Source: Lentzea sp. NBRC 102530
Lineage (GTDB): Bacteria; Actinomycetota; Actinomycetes; Mycobacteriales; Pseudonocardiaceae
Direction: 5' to 3'
DNA length: 64,000 nt
Assembly (NCBI RefSeq): GCF_030269365.1
Contig: NZ_BSTF01000011.1
Location: forward strand, 186,001-250,000
Below, in pieces: positions 18,751 through 28,335 of this stretch. Every line of letters begins with the position of its first letter. Positions within the stretch are counted from its first letter, which is position 1. A program made the position numbers and the translations under genes. A model generated the notes under the pieces. That model saw only the letters and a list, made by a program, of their open reading frames with translations. It did not search any database and was not told where the DNA came from.

Positions 18751-19356
18751 TCAGCCCGCGCGGACGGACATCCACTGGCGCATCGCGTGCTCCACCAGCG
18801 TGATGAGCGTCTGCTTCGTCGACTGCCGGTTGCGCGCGTCGCACGTCACGATCGGCACCGACTCGTCGATCGTCAGCGCTTCGCGCACGTCCTCCAGCCT
18901 GTGGTGCAGGAGGCCGTCGAAGCAGTTGACGCCGACGACGTACGGCAGCTGCCGGTCGTCGAAGAAGTCGATCGAGGCGAACGCGTCGGCCAGGCGGCGG
19001 GTGTCGACCAGGACGATGGCGCCGATGGCACCACGGACCAGGTCGTCCCACATGAACCAGAACCGGTGCTGACCCGGTGTACCGAAGAGGTACAGGATCA
19101 GGTCGCTGTCGAGCGACACGCGGCCGAAGTCCATCGCGACGGTCGTGGTGACCTTGTTGGGCGTGGCGGAGAGGTCGTCCACCCCCGCGCTGGCCTCGGT
19201 CATCACCGCCTCGGTGGTCAACGGGACGATCTCGGACACCGAGCCGACGAACGTCGTCTTGCCCACACCGAAGCCACCCGCCACCACGATCTTGGCGGAG
19301 GTCGTCGGCTTCCGTGCGCCCTCGGCGCCCTGGGGACTAGAGCCTGCGAAGCCCAC
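18751..19356 (-). CDS. CvnD-type small GTPase of a conservon
   Basis: 201 residues. GTPase motifs: G1 GGFGVGKTT, G2/G3 region VAMDFGRVSLDSDLILYLFGTPGQHRF (DxxG replaced by FGTPGQ as in conservon GTPases), and the G4-like GVNCFDG where NKxD is degenerate. In the Streptomyces conservons this protein works with CvnA-C in a membrane-associated signalling complex resembling eukaryotic GPCR signalling. The start overlaps the end of the cvnC gene by 20 bp. Confidence 0.92.
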   Translation of the reverse strand: MGFAGSSPQGAEGARKPTTSAKIVVAGGFGVGKTTFVGSVSEIVPLTTEAVMTEASAGVDDLSATPNKVTTTVAMDFGRVSLDSDLILYLFGTPGQHRFWFMWDDLVRGAIGAIVLVDTRRLADAFASIDFFDDRQLPYVVGVNCFDGLLHHRLEDVREALTIDESVPIVTCDARNRQSTKQTLITLVEHAMRQWMSVRAG

Positions 19357-20107
19357 TGAGCACCCTCTCCAGGAATTCCATGGAAGGCCGGTCCCCCACG
19401 ACCAGACCGCCCTGGTGAATCAAAACCAAACCCATGCTTGCCATGTCGCCGATCAACACCCGCACGACGCCAAGTGGCAAGCGTAGGAGTGCCGCGACCT
19501 CGGCCACCGACCGCGTGTCCACACACAGCCCGCAGATCGACCTGTGCTCGGGAAGAACTGCGGCATCCCGTTCGAGGCCCTTCTCACTGGTGGAGATGAG
19601 CGCCTCGATAGCAAGGTCGTAGTCGGGCCGTGTGCGTCCACCGGTGCGTGTGTAAGGCCGCACCAGTGAACCCGAGTCCGCAGAAGCATTCTCCTCCGGA
19701 CGCACCGAAGGCTGTGCACCGGTGCTGTACGCCGGTTGCGCACCGGTGCTGTACACCGGATGCGAACCGGTTGTGTACGGCAACTGCTCCGGTACCGCGT
19801 CCGGCATCTCGTGCTGGCCGAAGAGGTCCGCACCGGGTCCACCGAACAACCCGGTGCCGTACCCGTCTATGTCGAACCTGTTCGGCACGTCGTCGTACGG
19901 ATACGACGACGAGTCATCCACCTCACGCTGAGACATATCGCCTAGCCCTTGCCCTGTAACCCGCTCATCGTGGGGGGTGTCCTCGGCTTCCTCTGGTTCT
20001 TGGGGTATCGCATCAGGCTCTTCGAACTGGAACCCACCAGAAGCCCACTCCTGGTAGTTGAAGTTCCTACCGAAGCCACGGCCTCTAGCGCCAGATCTAC
20101 CAGCCAT
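19337..20107 (-). CDS. CvnC-type DUF742 protein of a conservon
   Basis: 256 residues. The C-terminal ~120 residues form the DUF742 winged-helix domain (SLVRPYTRTGGRTRPDYDLA, ICGLCVDTRSVAEVAALLRL, PLGVVRVLIGDMASMGLVL). The N-terminal half is long, acidic and disordered, with a triple YTTGSHPVYSTGAQPAYSTGAQ repeat. DUF742 proteins often end about 130 residues, so this one carries a large extension; a shorter form starting at the MSQREVDD methionine is possible. Confidence 0.88.
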   Translation of the reverse strand: MAGRSGARGRGFGRNFNYQEWASGGFQFEEPDAIPQEPEEAEDTPHDERVTGQGLGDMSQREVDDSSSYPYDDVPNRFDIDGYGTGLFGGPGADLFGQHEMPDAVPEQLPYTTGSHPVYSTGAQPAYSTGAQPSVRPEENASADSGSLVRPYTRTGGRTRPDYDLAIEALISTSEKGLERDAAVLPEHRSICGLCVDTRSVAEVAALLRLPLGVVRVLIGDMASMGLVLIHQGGLVVGDRPSMEFLERVLSGLRRL

Positions 20108-20137
20108 TTGTTCTCACCCCTGAACTTCAGATGAGGT

Positions 20138-20557
20138 CTAGCGACGGACCACGCCCTGAAGCTGCGCGCGCAGCTCAGGGGTGAGTTGTTGACCGACTCT
20201 CTCCACCAACAGCGTCATCTCGTAGGCCACGAGGCCGATGTCGCAGTTGGGTGCCGCCAGAACGGCAAGACAAGAGCCGTCACTGATCGACATGAGGAAC
20301 AGGTAACCCCGCTCCATCTCGACGACCGTCTGGTTGACCCCGCCTGCCTCGAAGCAGCGGGCAGCACCCTGGGTGAGGCTGACCAGTCCGGACGCGACCG
20401 CGGAAAGCTGTTCTGCGCGGTCCCTGGGCAAGCCCTGGGAACCGGCGAGCAACAGCCCGTCCGCGGACACCACAACGGAATGTGCCACACCGGGCACCCT
20501 CCGCACGAAGTCGGTGATAAGCCAACCAAAGCTGCCTGGCTGCGCTGCGGTCGTCAC
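20138..20557 (-). CDS. CvnB-type roadblock/LC7 protein of a conservon
   Basis: 139 residues with a single roadblock/LC7 domain: [40 protein letters not shown], and [20 protein letters not shown]. These proteins dimerise and link the CvnD GTPase to the sensor kinase. The ATG overlaps the cvnA stop by 4 bp, so the two are translationally coupled. Confidence 0.93.
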   Translation of the reverse strand: MTTAAQPGSFGWLITDFVRRVPGVAHSVVVSADGLLLAGSQGLPRDRAEQLSAVASGLVSLTQGAARCFEAGGVNQTVVEMERGYLFLMSISDGSCLAVLAAPNCDIGLVAYEMTLLVERVGQQLTPELRAQLQGVVRR

Positions 20558-23500
20558 TCCTGCTCCTCGTTCTGCCGGCTCGACTGGTCACCAGCGTATG
20601 CCTCGATCAATGCGTGCCGGCCTCGCTTGACACCACTCTGCAGGCTCGACATCCGTCCGCGCACCGCGTCGGCGGTGCGGGGCGGCAGCGGCGGGCGCTG
20701 CGCTGTCGATGTCAGGGACTGCGGCTTGGGTGCAGCAGATCCTGGCACGAGCTGAGCCTTCGGTGTCCGTTTCGGCAATCCTGCCGTGGTCTTCGTCTCC
20801 GGCGTCTTGTTCAACAACGCCTGAGCCGCGTGCCATCCCTCATCGGCTGGCGATTGCCAGGCCGACTCGGAAGTGGATGCCGCCGCTGGAGTCTCCTCCA
20901 CAACGGGCTCCGGTTCCACAACTCGCTCCTGCTCGGCGGGTGCGGGTACTTCCTCGGCCGCCGGCTGGATCTTCGAGCGCGGCGTGCGCACGGGAAGACC
21001 AGCGGCCGACGTGGTGGTGGGTGCCACCGCCGGGACAGGCTTGCGGGTTCGGGTCGGGAGCTCCGGTTCCGGCCCGTCCGACAGCGGAGGGGTCGTCGGC
21101 GGCTCGTCGATGTACTCGACCGAACCCTTGTCGGTCCCGCCGAGCCTCGACTCGACGTGCCCGTTGGTGGTGGCCGGCGCGTCGTCCTCCGCGTTCGCGG
21201 GGACCGGCTGAGCGGCCGAAGCGGACGTCTCGCTGCCCACGGCCTGGAACCACTGCGACAGGACGGCCTCGTAGATCGGGAGGCGTTCGGTCGGGGCGTC
21301 CAGGTCGTGTTCGACCTTCTTGCTCGACGAGCCGTTGCGGTGACCCATCCCGATGTCGAGGCGGCCCTCGTCGGCCGAGGCGTGCGACACGCCGTTGGTC
21401 GAGGAGCGGTCGTCGTCGATCGGCGGGATCGGGACGAACTGCGTGGTCTCGTAGCCGGGCTCGAAGGAGATCTCGCCGGCCTCTTCGTTGCGGTCCTCGT
21501 AGGCCGTGAAGAGCGTGGGCTCTCCGAACGACCCCTCGGGCTCCACCGCGGAGAGCTGGTCGCGGCGCCACCGCTCGGACGGCGTCACGTCCTCGACCGG
21601 CGGCGGGTCCTGGTAGACCGGGATCGCCGTCGCGCCCGCACCGGTGTCGGTGATGCCGCTCGGGACGAAGCTGACCGGGATGCCGGGGTTGCTCGGGCTC
21701 GACTCGTCGATGCGCGGCTGCATGCCGGTCGAACCGCCGAACGCGCCGGCGATGCCGCTGGCCCTCGTCGCCGTGGTGCCGATCTCCGTCGTGTGCTCGG
21801 CCGGTGCCATCGGCATCGACACGGGCGGCATCGAGGGCGAGGACGCGGTCGGCGACATGCCGAACGCGGACGCCAGCCCACCGGAACCGGACGGCGGCGT
21901 CGAGGTCGGTGCCTGGCCGGGGATCGCGATGAGCGTCTCCGGCACGATCACCAGTGCCGTCGTGCCGCCCTCGATGTCCTCGTTGCCGCGCAGGCGGACC
22001 TTGATGTCGTGGCGCTTGGCGAGCCGCGCGACCACGTACAGGCCCATCCGGCGGGAGACGGCGACGTCGACGTCCGGCGGGTCGGCCAGGCGCTCGTTGG
22101 CGTCGATGATCTCCTGGTCGCCCATGCCCACGCCGCGGTCCTGGATCTCGATCGCCAGCTCGCCCTTGCGGGTCTTGGCCGTGCGAACGGTGACCTTGGT
22201 GACCGGGTCGGAGAACGCCGTGGCGTTGTCCAGCAGCTCGGCGATGAGGTGCACGAGGTCGTTGACCGCGCGACCCTGGACGGTGAGGTCCGGAGTCTGG
22301 CCGACCTGCACGCGGGCGTACTGCTCGACCTCGGAGACCGCGGCGCCGAGGACCTCGGCGGCCGGGACGGGCCGGGTCAGGCGACGCGAGAGGTCCGTAC
22401 CCGAGAGGACCAGGAGGTTCTCCGAGTTGCGGCGCATGCGGGTCGCGAGGTGGTCGAGCTCGAACAGCGAGGCCAGCTGGTCCGGGTCCTGCTCGTCCTG
22501 CTCCAGCCGGTCGATCAGGTTCAGCTGGCGCTCGACCAGGGCCTGAGAGCGACGGGACAGGTTGACGAACATCGCGTTGACGTTGTCACGCAGGAGGGCC
22601 TGCTGGGCGGCCAGTCGCACCGCTTCACCGTGCACCGCGTCGAACGCGCGCGCCACTTGGCCGACCTCTTCCCGCGTGTGCACCGGCACCGGCTCGACGG
22701 CGGTCTTGGCCGCGTCCTCCGGGTTCGGGTCCGCGAGGATGCGCTCGACCGCGTCGGGGAGTCCGTGGTCGGCGACGTCGAGGGCGGTGCGGCGCAGCGT
22801 GCGCAGCGGGTTCAGGATCGAGCGGGCGACGAACAGCGCCATCAGCAACGCGAGCGCGAGGATCGCGAGGACGAGGCCGGACTCGACGTACGCCCTGGTG
22901 CGGGTGTCCGCGGCCAGTTGGTCGGTCTTGGTCTGCAGCTGCTCGACGAGCAGGTTCTCGACGTCGCGCGTCAGGTTGACCGTCAGCGTGGCCGCGATGT
23001 CCCACTTCTCGGGCGTGACCTGCGTGAAGGCCTTCTGGCCGGCCTGCGCGTTGATCGCCGATTCCTGCATGTCGTTCGCGTTGTCGACGATCAGGCCGGT
23101 GACGGTGTCGTCGTAGATCTTGGCCTGTTCGGGCGTCGCGGACTTGCGGAAGTCGTTGCGGGCCGCGCCGAGTTCGGCGTCCGCCGCCTGCAGGGAACGC
23201 AGCTGGGACGGCGTGAACGCCTTGCGCTGGAAGACGTCCAGGAGGATCGCCCGCTTGAGCGACTCCTGCTCCTTGATGCGCGCGATGGCGTTCGTGGTGA
23301 GGTGCAGTCGCACCAGTTCCGGGTCGCTGATCTCGGCGATCGTCTGCTCACCGAGGTTGATGAGCGTCTCGATGGACTCCGAGTAGGTCCGCTGGACGGC
23401 CTCGGCGGGGTACTGCGTGTCCCGCACCGAGTTGCGGAGGCTGTTGAGGCGGTCGAGCTGCTTGGCGGCGACCTGGAAGCGCTCGACGGCCGTCGAGTTC

Positions 23501-23898
23501 AGGTCGGAGCTGAGCTCGGCGATGCGGTTGCTGAACGCCTCGGTGGTGTCGTTCACGCGGCGCAGCTGGCGTTCGAGGACGACCCTGTCGACCCTCTTGT
23601 TCGACGCGACGTAGCTGACCGACAGGTCGCGTTCGCGCTGCAGCTGCTGCACCAGGTCCGCGACGGCGGTCTCGAGGCGGATCTGGTTCGCGAGGTTGTT
23701 GAACTCCGTCGCGGCCTGGAGGTCGGTGCGCACGCGCAGACCACCCAGGGCGAGCGCACAGACCGTCGGGATGAGCAGAACGGCGAGCAGCTTCGTGCGC
23801 AGCCGCCAGTTGCGCAGGCGCCATCCCGCGGATCGGGCAGATCCTGAACCGGGTGCGGAACCGGTGTCGTGCTTCACCGGGTCCGGTGTCACGTCCAT
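20554..23898 (-). CDS. CvnA-type sensor histidine kinase with nitrate/nitrite-sensing (NIT) extracellular domain
   Basis: 1114 residues from the ATG at 23898; in-frame upstream methionines up to 24132 lack a convincing ribosome-binding site. The first helix ([20 protein letters not shown]) and a second ([20 protein letters not shown]) flank a NIT domain containing [23 protein letters not shown], a short dimerisation helix and an HATPase domain ([19 protein letters not shown]) follow. A tail of about 400 residues is Pro/Ser/Glu-rich and probably disordered. It heads the cvnABCD operon. NIT domains sense nitrate or other anions; the ligand here is not known. Confidence 0.93.
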   Translation of the reverse strand: MDVTPDPVKHDTGSAPGSGSARSAGWRLRNWRLRTKLLAVLLIPTVCALALGGLRVRTDLQAATEFNNLANQIRLETAVADLVQQLQRERDLSVSYVASNKRVDRVVLERQLRRVNDTTEAFSNRIAELSSDLNSTAVERFQVAAKQLDRLNSLRNSVRDTQYPAEAVQRTYSESIETLINLGEQTIAEISDPELVRLHLTTNAIARIKEQESLKRAILLDVFQRKAFTPSQLRSLQAADAELGAARNDFRKSATPEQAKIYDDTVTGLIVDNANDMQESAINAQAGQKAFTQVTPEKWDIAATLTVNLTRDVENLLVEQLQTKTDQLAADTRTRAYVESGLVLAILALALLMALFVARSILNPLRTLRRTALDVADHGLPDAVERILADPNPEDAAKTAVEPVPVHTREEVGQVARAFDAVHGEAVRLAAQQALLRDNVNAMFVNLSRRSQALVERQLNLIDRLEQDEQDPDQLASLFELDHLATRMRRNSENLLVLSGTDLSRRLTRPVPAAEVLGAAVSEVEQYARVQVGQTPDLTVQGRAVNDLVHLIAELLDNATAFSDPVTKVTVRTAKTRKGELAIEIQDRGVGMGDQEIIDANERLADPPDVDVAVSRRMGLYVVARLAKRHDIKVRLRGNEDIEGGTTALVIVPETLIAIPGQAPTSTPPSGSGGLASAFGMSPTASSPSMPPVSMPMAPAEHTTEIGTTATRASGIAGAFGGSTGMQPRIDESSPSNPGIPVSFVPSGITDTGAGATAIPVYQDPPPVEDVTPSERWRRDQLSAVEPEGSFGEPTLFTAYEDRNEEAGEISFEPGYETTQFVPIPPIDDDRSSTNGVSHASADEGRLDIGMGHRNGSSSKKVEHDLDAPTERLPIYEAVLSQWFQAVGSETSASAAQPVPANAEDDAPATTNGHVESRLGGTDKGSVEYIDEPPTTPPLSDGPEPELPTRTRKPVPAVAPTTTSAAGLPVRTPRSKIQPAAEEVPAPAEQERVVEPEPVVEETPAAASTSESAWQSPADEGWHAAQALLNKTPETKTTAGLPKRTPKAQLVPGSAAPKPQSLTSTAQRPPLPPRTADAVRGRMSSLQSGVKRGRHALIEAYAGDQSSRQNEEQE

Positions 23899-24382
23899 CG
23901 GTCCGTTACCCAGCGCAGCCAGTCCGTCACCCGATTCGGGCCTTTCGGAGCGTGTGGTGTCACCCACGCCAAACTGGCTGGGACCTCTCTCACGTCGGGC
24001 CACTCTGGGCTTCCTCTTCCAGCAGCAGTGTCCCGGTCTCTCCCCAGGACCGAGCATGGACTCGTCAAACGGGCCGAATTGCAGCACAGAGGTCGTTCGC
24101 CCGGTGAGGCGCCCTACCCCGTCTGAAGACACGTCGGTCTACTACAACCTGTGCCACCCGAGCCGGAAGGGTAATGGGCACCCCCTGTGTTGGGGAAGTC
24201 TCCAGAAGCACTCACCGTATCGAGATGGGGTGTCGTTTCATACGTTCAGGTGGTTAACATCCCCGGTTGTCGGCACACCCCATGTCCGTCCGAACGCGCA
24301 GTTCGGACTGCGGACGCCCTGGTCTGTGGCGACACTCACTGATCAAATCGAAGCTACCCAAGGCCTACCGGCGAGAGGTGCC
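23899..24382. other. divergent promoter region between the conservon and the solute-binding lipoprotein
   Basis: About 480 bp without a credible gene. It has to carry the promoters for cvnA (leftwards) and the lipoprotein gene (rightwards). The stretch 24230-24270 is notably AT-richer than its surroundings (TCATACGTTCAGGTGGTTAAC), as expected of a promoter, but no clean -35/-10 pair or inverted repeat was fixed. Confidence 0.5.
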
Positions 24383-25360
24383 ATGGCTACCCGAGCCAAA
24401 GCTCTGCGGCTTGTCGCAGTGCTCACCACGTGTGTTCTGACCGCGAGCTGCGGCCTGTTCGGAGGTTCCTCCGACGGCGCGAACGCGGACATCGAACGCA
24501 ACGTCCTGCGCATCGGCGTGCTGCCGGTCGTCGACGTGGCCCCGTTGCGGATCGCGCTGACCGAGAAGCTGTTCGAGAAGGCCGGACTCCAGGTCAACCT
24601 GGTCACGCAGCCCAGCGAGCAAGAAGCCATCAAGCAGCTGGGCACGACGCTCGACCTCACGTGGGCGACGCACGTCAGCATCTTCCGCGCGGTCGCCGAG
24701 GGCACCGAGCTCCAGCTGCAGGGCGAGGCCTACCAGGCCGGCCCGAACTCGATGGCGCTGGTCGCGAAGTCCGACTCGGACTACGACGATCCCGGCAAGA
24801 AGGACGCGCCGCGCATCGCCGTGAACAGCGAGACCGACATCGGCGCGCTCACCACGCGTGCCGTGCTGGACACCGCCGCGGTCGAGAAGCAGAAGATCAA
24901 GTTCACCAACATGCCGTTCGCGGACATGGAAGCCGCGCTGATCGGCGGCAGTGTGGACGCGGCCTTCATGATCGAACCGTTCATCACGAAGGCGCAGCGC
25001 AAGATCGGCGCGAAGATCGTCACGGACACCGCGCGCGGCCCGACACTCGACTTCCCGATGTCCGGGTACGCCTCGTCGAAGAAGTTCGCCGAGGAGAACC
25101 CGAAGACGATGAAGCTGTTCCGGGACGTGCTGCGCCAGGCGCAGCAGCGCGCGCAGAGCAACAAGCTCGCCGTGCAGGACTCGCTGACCAGCTACGCCGA
25201 CGTGGACGCGCCGACCGCGGCCCTCGTGTCCGTGGGCACGTTCCCGCTGTCGCTGAACCCGATCCGGCTCCAGCGCGTCGCCGACATGATGGACACCGAG
25301 GACGTGCTGTCCGGGCGTCTCGACGTGCAGCAGCTGCTACCGCCCGGCACGACGAATTAG
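24383..25360 (+). CDS. solute-binding lipoprotein of the nitrate/sulfonate/taurine (SsuA/NrtA-like) class
   Basis: 325 residues from the ATG at 24383 (ribosome-binding site GAGAGGTG). The signal peptide ends in a lipobox TASC at about residue 25. The body has the type II periplasmic fold of NMT1/SsuA proteins: LRIGVLPVVDVAPLRIALTEK, VTQPSEQEAIKQLG, and the hinge motif VDAAFMIEPFITKA. No permease or ATPase gene is nearby, so it is an orphan. It is divergent from a NIT-domain kinase gene, which suggests a sensory role instead of transport. Confidence 0.88.
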   Translation: MATRAKALRLVAVLTTCVLTASCGLFGGSSDGANADIERNVLRIGVLPVVDVAPLRIALTEKLFEKAGLQVNLVTQPSEQEAIKQLGTTLDLTWATHVSIFRAVAEGTELQLQGEAYQAGPNSMALVAKSDSDYDDPGKKDAPRIAVNSETDIGALTTRAVLDTAAVEKQKIKFTNMPFADMEAALIGGSVDAAFMIEPFITKAQRKIGAKIVTDTARGPTLDFPMSGYASSKKFAEENPKTMKLFRDVLRQAQQRAQSNKLAVQDSLTSYADVDAPTAALVSVGTFPLSLNPIRLQRVADMMDTEDVLSGRLDVQQLLPPGTTN

Positions 25361-25380
25361 TTGCTTTCGGGCATGAGAAT

Positions 25381-25406
25381 TGGCGGGCCGGTTTTCCGGC
25401 CCGCCA
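25381..25406 (+). terminator. rho-independent terminator
   Basis: TGGCGGGCCGG, loop TTTT, then CCGGCCCGCCA: an 11-bp perfect stem followed by TTTCTCG. It lies 20 bp after the lipoprotein stop and can also terminate the convergent 8-Cys gene. Confidence 0.88.
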
Positions 25407-25418
25407 TTTCTCGTTCGA

Positions 25419-26300
25419 TCACTGTCCGCCGAGCGCCGTTACGCAGTAAGTGATGCCCGGCGCCGGTTCCGCGTACGAAATCGGGTTGCCGGCGGCGCAC
25501 TGGGCGTTCCCCTCGCGCACGACCTTCTCGATCTTGAAGACCTTCTGGACGGCGAACTCGTTACCGCCCTTCGAACAGTCGACGGGCTTCATGCCCTCCA
25601 TGTTCATCTTCACGAGCTCTTCCTCGTAGCACTTGCCCTCTTCGAGCTTCTCGACGAGGCAGAGCTTGAGCGACGAGGTGCGCCTGCCGGACTCGGTGTA
25701 CTCGGCGTACTCGTCACTCGGGCACGACTCCGACGTGGACTTCATGGCCTTGGCGATGAAGTAGTTCGCCTCGGGCGAGGAGCAGTCGACCTTCTTGTAC
25801 TTCGGGCTGAAGGTCGTGCCGGTGACGCTCGCGCAGTCGCCGGGCTTGGCCGACGGCTCGGTGAGGCCACTCAGACCGCCGCTGACCAGCATCTTCACCA
25901 CGATGACGACGCCGGCGATCAGGACGAAGCTGAGGATCGCGCCGATGACCTTGCCGGCCTTGCTCTTCTTCGGCGGCACGGGCGCGCCGTAGGGCATGGG
26001 CTGGCCGGGCATCCCGGGCGGCGGCGGTCCGTACGGGCCGGGCTGGCCCGGTTGTCCCGGCTGGCCCGGCTGGCCCGCGTAGGGCTGCTGGGCGTAGGGG
26101 TCACCCGGCTGACCGGGCTGTCCCGGCTGGCCCGGGTAGGGCTGCTGGGCGTACGGGTCACCCGGCTGACCGGGCTGCGCGGGGTAGCCCTGGGGCGGCG
26201 TTCCGTACGGGTTCGGCTGGCCGTACGGCTGTTGCGGCTGACCTCCGGGAGGTGGGCCGTAAGGCCCAGGCTGCTGCTGGGGGTACTGGGGGTCGGTCAC
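25419..26300 (-). CDS. 8-Cys membrane-anchored protein, paralogue 1 (LppU/SCO3897-like)
   Basis: 293 residues. The first ~110 residues are a Pro/Gln/Gly/Tyr repeat (PGQPGDPYAQQPYPGQPGQP) on the cytoplasmic side, then one helix (AILSFVLIAGVVIVVKMLV), then an extracellular domain with eight cysteines: GDCASV, KVDCSS, SCPSDE, LCLVEK, GKCYEE, PVDCSK, AQCAAG, YCVTAL. The domain resembles the actinobacterial LppU family, whose function is unknown. It is the last of four related genes and is separated from the others by a palindromic element. Confidence 0.78.
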   Translation of the reverse strand: MTDPQYPQQQPGPYGPPPGGQPQQPYGQPNPYGTPPQGYPAQPGQPGDPYAQQPYPGQPGQPGQPGDPYAQQPYAGQPGQPGQPGQPGPYGPPPPGMPGQPMPYGAPVPPKKSKAGKVIGAILSFVLIAGVVIVVKMLVSGGLSGLTEPSAKPGDCASVTGTTFSPKYKKVDCSSPEANYFIAKAMKSTSESCPSDEYAEYTESGRRTSSLKLCLVEKLEEGKCYEEELVKMNMEGMKPVDCSKGGNEFAVQKVFKIEKVVREGNAQCAAGNPISYAEPAPGITYCVTALGGQ

Positions 26301-26492
26301 TGGATTCCTCTCGGACGGGTCGCGCGAAAGACCGCGAAGACCGGAGCGCTGGGATGCGCCTCCGGTCTCGTCAGGTCGAAGTCGGGATTACCCCAGACGG
26401 CCCATGTCCCCCGACACGGCCGGAGCAGAGCGTGCCACGCGCGGCTGCGGACCGCTCGCGCTTTACGGAAACGTTACGGCGGCTTGGATCAC
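26301..26492. other. upstream region of 8-Cys paralogue 1
   Basis: About 190 bp between the MITE and the start of paralogue 1. It would contain that gene's own promoter if the MITE hairpin blocks read-through. No specific site was identified. Confidence 0.45.
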
Positions 26493-26659
26493 CTAGGCCC
26501 TGTCCTGCAGGTCCGTCGGGCGGCAGTGGCGGCTGAGGGCCCCGGAGGCGGCACCGCCACGACGCCCGAATACCTCCGGTATGAGGACATCGTGGCGGCA
26601 CCGCCTCCGGCTCGCTCACCCGCGCCTGCCACCTGACAGACCTGCAGGACAGGGCCTAG
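26493..26659. mobile_element. 167-bp palindromic MITE-like element with CTAG target duplication
   Basis: The ends are perfect 21-bp inverted repeats, CTAGGCCCTGTCCTGCAGGTC on both strands reading inwards; the inner sequence is also self-complementary, for example CCGGAGGCGG...CCGCCACGA on one arm and the same with two changes on the other, folding at ATACCTCCGGTAT. CTAG flanks both ends, a target duplication type used by some IS5-family transposases. No transposase is encoded. The right-hand CTAG contains the TAG stop codon of paralogue 2, so the insertion landed exactly on that stop and left the protein unchanged. Confidence 0.82.
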
Positions 26660-27165
26660 ACGGCTTGGGTGCAGTAGGTCAGGCCGACCTCGGGGTAGCT
26701 GTAGCGCTTCTCGTAGACGGCGCAGGACGGCGCCGGCACGTCCCGGCTGACCCGGTTCACCCGGAACGCGCCCTCGCCGCAGTCGACGGTCGTGAGCTCC
26801 ATGCGGGAGAACGCCGTCGGGTAGCAGGCGCCCTGCTCCCACAGCGGGGCGAGGCAGATGCGGATCGACGGATCTTGCGCGCGTCGGGTGACCATGTCGC
26901 CGTAGGCGTTCTGACATCCCTCCGACCTGGCGACGACGCCGGTGACGACGTAGTTCGCGCTGGAGGAACCGCAGCTCACGGCATCGAAGTCCGGCTCGTT
27001 GGAGTAGCCGGTGACGTCCGCGCAGTCGCCGGCCTTCGGCGTCTGGACCGGGGTGAGGAACTCGGAGACGCCGTAGATCGCGACCGCCGCCACGAGCACC
27101 GTGAGGGCGTAGGTCAGCACTCGCCTGGCCAGGCTCTTCCTGGGCGCGGGCGGCTCTTCGATCAT
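26656..27165 (-). CDS. 8-Cys membrane-anchored protein, paralogue 2
   Basis: 169 residues from the ATG at 27165 (a GTG one codon upstream is equally possible). A short cytoplasmic start, one helix (YALTVLVAAVAIYGVSEFL) and the eight-cysteine domain: GDCADV, AVSCGS, EGCQNA, ICLAPL, GACYPT, TVDCGE, PSCAVY, YCTQAV. It lacks the Pro-rich N terminus of paralogue 1. Its TAG stop lies inside the CTAG duplicated by the palindromic element. Function unknown. Confidence 0.75.
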   Translation of the reverse strand: MIEEPPAPRKSLARRVLTYALTVLVAAVAIYGVSEFLTPVQTPKAGDCADVTGYSNEPDFDAVSCGSSSANYVVTGVVARSEGCQNAYGDMVTRRAQDPSIRICLAPLWEQGACYPTAFSRMELTTVDCGEGAFRVNRVSRDVPAPSCAVYEKRYSYPEVGLTYCTQAV

Positions 27166-27220
27166 CACGCCGGGAAGCGTTCCACGTCGCCGCGGGGCTG
27201 TGGTGCGGAATCCGGCAAGA

Positions 27221-27739
27221 TCACTGCCGCTGGTCGCCGCGCTCCAGGCAGAACGTGACGGCGGGCTCCGGGAAGACGGCCGCGCGCTGGTCACCGCAGG
27301 CGGCGCCGTCGGCCTTGCCGGAGACGACCTTGGCCACCTTCACCGAGTCCTTGGTGGCGCAGTCGACCTTGGCGATGCCGGTCTCGGCGCTCTGGCCGTA
27401 GCAGGCGCCCTCGACGAAGTTCGGCATCAGGCACAGCGTGGCGTCACCGGTGTACGTCGAGTAGTCCATGCCGCCGGACGGGCAGGTCTTCTCGTTCCAC
27501 TGCAGGACCTTGGCGATCTTGACGTTCGCCTGCTCGGACCCGCAGTCGAGCGCCTCGTAGGTCGGGTTGTCGAGCGCGCCGGAGATCCGCGCGCAGTCGC
27601 CCGCGCGCGCCGCCTTCGCCACGTCGCCGAGCTGGCTCACCACGAACCCGCCGATGAGGACGAACGCGAAAACAACAGCGATACCCAGGCCGACCTTCTT
27701 CATGGCCTGGGTATCGGCGTCATACGGGGTCGAACTCAA
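27221..27739 (-). CDS. 8-Cys membrane-anchored protein, paralogue 3
   Basis: 172 residues; the methionine of MKKVGLG (27703) could be the true start. One helix (GIAVVFAFVLIGGFVVSQL), then the conserved pattern GDCARI, ALDCGS, KTCPSG, LCLMPN, GACYGQ, KVDCAT, AACGDQ, FCLERG. The spacing between cysteines matches paralogue 4 most closely (LCLMPNFVEGACY against MCLMPNLAEGNCY). It begins 14 bp after the stop of paralogue 4, so the two share a transcript. Confidence 0.75.
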   Translation of the reverse strand: MSSTPYDADTQAMKKVGLGIAVVFAFVLIGGFVVSQLGDVAKAARAGDCARISGALDNPTYEALDCGSEQANVKIAKVLQWNEKTCPSGGMDYSTYTGDATLCLMPNFVEGACYGQSAETGIAKVDCATKDSVKVAKVVSGKADGAACGDQRAAVFPEPAVTFCLERGDQRQ

Positions 27740-27753
27740 CCGGGTTCACCCGA

Positions 27754-28335
27754 TCAGGAGCCTTCGTGGACACCCATGCAGTAGACGGAGGCGGGCTCGC
27801 TGAACCGCAGCTCGCTCGAGCCCTCGGGGCACACGGTGCCCTCCTCGGGCAGGCCGTCGACCTTCTTCACGATCTTGACCGGGGACTCGGTCGTGCAGGC
27901 TTCCTTCTTGAAGGCGCCGTCGTCACCCGAGGTGTAGCAGTTGCCCTCGGCGAGGTTCGGCATCAGGCACATCGTCCTGCTGCCGTCCTTCACCGGCTCG
28001 TAGATGCCCTCGGCCGGGCAGGGGTCCTCGGCGTTGTTCAGCACCGAGGCGACGCGGTGCGTGGCCGAGGTGCTGTCGCAGCCCTCCGAGGAGATGTTCC
28101 AGTCACCGTCCGGCTTGTCCACGTCCTTCGGCGAGGCGCTCACGCAGTCGCCGACCCCGGTGGTGTTGAGCGCCGTCAGCGCCCACACGCCACCGCCGAC
28201 CAGCACGATCGCCAGCACGCCGACGATGGCGAACTTCAGCCAGCTGTTCTTCTTGGGCGACTCGTCGGTCTCGGGCTCCTCCGCGGGGTTCACCACGGCC
28301 GAAGGCTCGACGGGATCAGTCGACTCGGTGCTCAT
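27754..28335 (-). CDS. 8-Cys membrane-anchored protein, paralogue 4
   Basis: 193 residues from the ATG at 28335. An acidic cytoplasmic start is followed by a helix (FAIVGVLAIVLVGGGVWAL) and the eight-cysteine domain (GDCVSA, EGCDST, DPCPAE, MCLMPN, GNCYTS, EACTTE, TVCPEG, YCMGVH). It is the first gene of the tandem group and is divergent from the XPB helicase gene, 109 bp away. Function unknown; secreted domains held by disulfides at the outer membrane face are expected. Confidence 0.78.
   Translation of the reverse strand: MSTESTDPVEPSAVVNPAEEPETDESPKKNSWLKFAIVGVLAIVLVGGGVWALTALNTTGVGDCVSASPKDVDKPDGDWNISSEGCDSTSATHRVASVLNNAEDPCPAEGIYEPVKDGSRTMCLMPNLAEGNCYTSGDDGAFKKEACTTESPVKIVKKVDGLPEEGTVCPEGSSELRFSEPASVYCMGVHEGS

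Noticed and set aside
20614-23847. 3.2-kb open frame on the plus strand opposite the conservon kinase
   Set aside because: Arg/Asp/Val-rich and without domains; it is the antisense shadow of a GC-rich gene. The same holds for other long opposing frames such as 455-1999, 2284-4068 and 8121-10001.
18751-24132. complete transport operon including the divergent binding protein
   Set aside because: No permease or ATPase gene exists; the genes are a conservon and an orphan lipoprotein.
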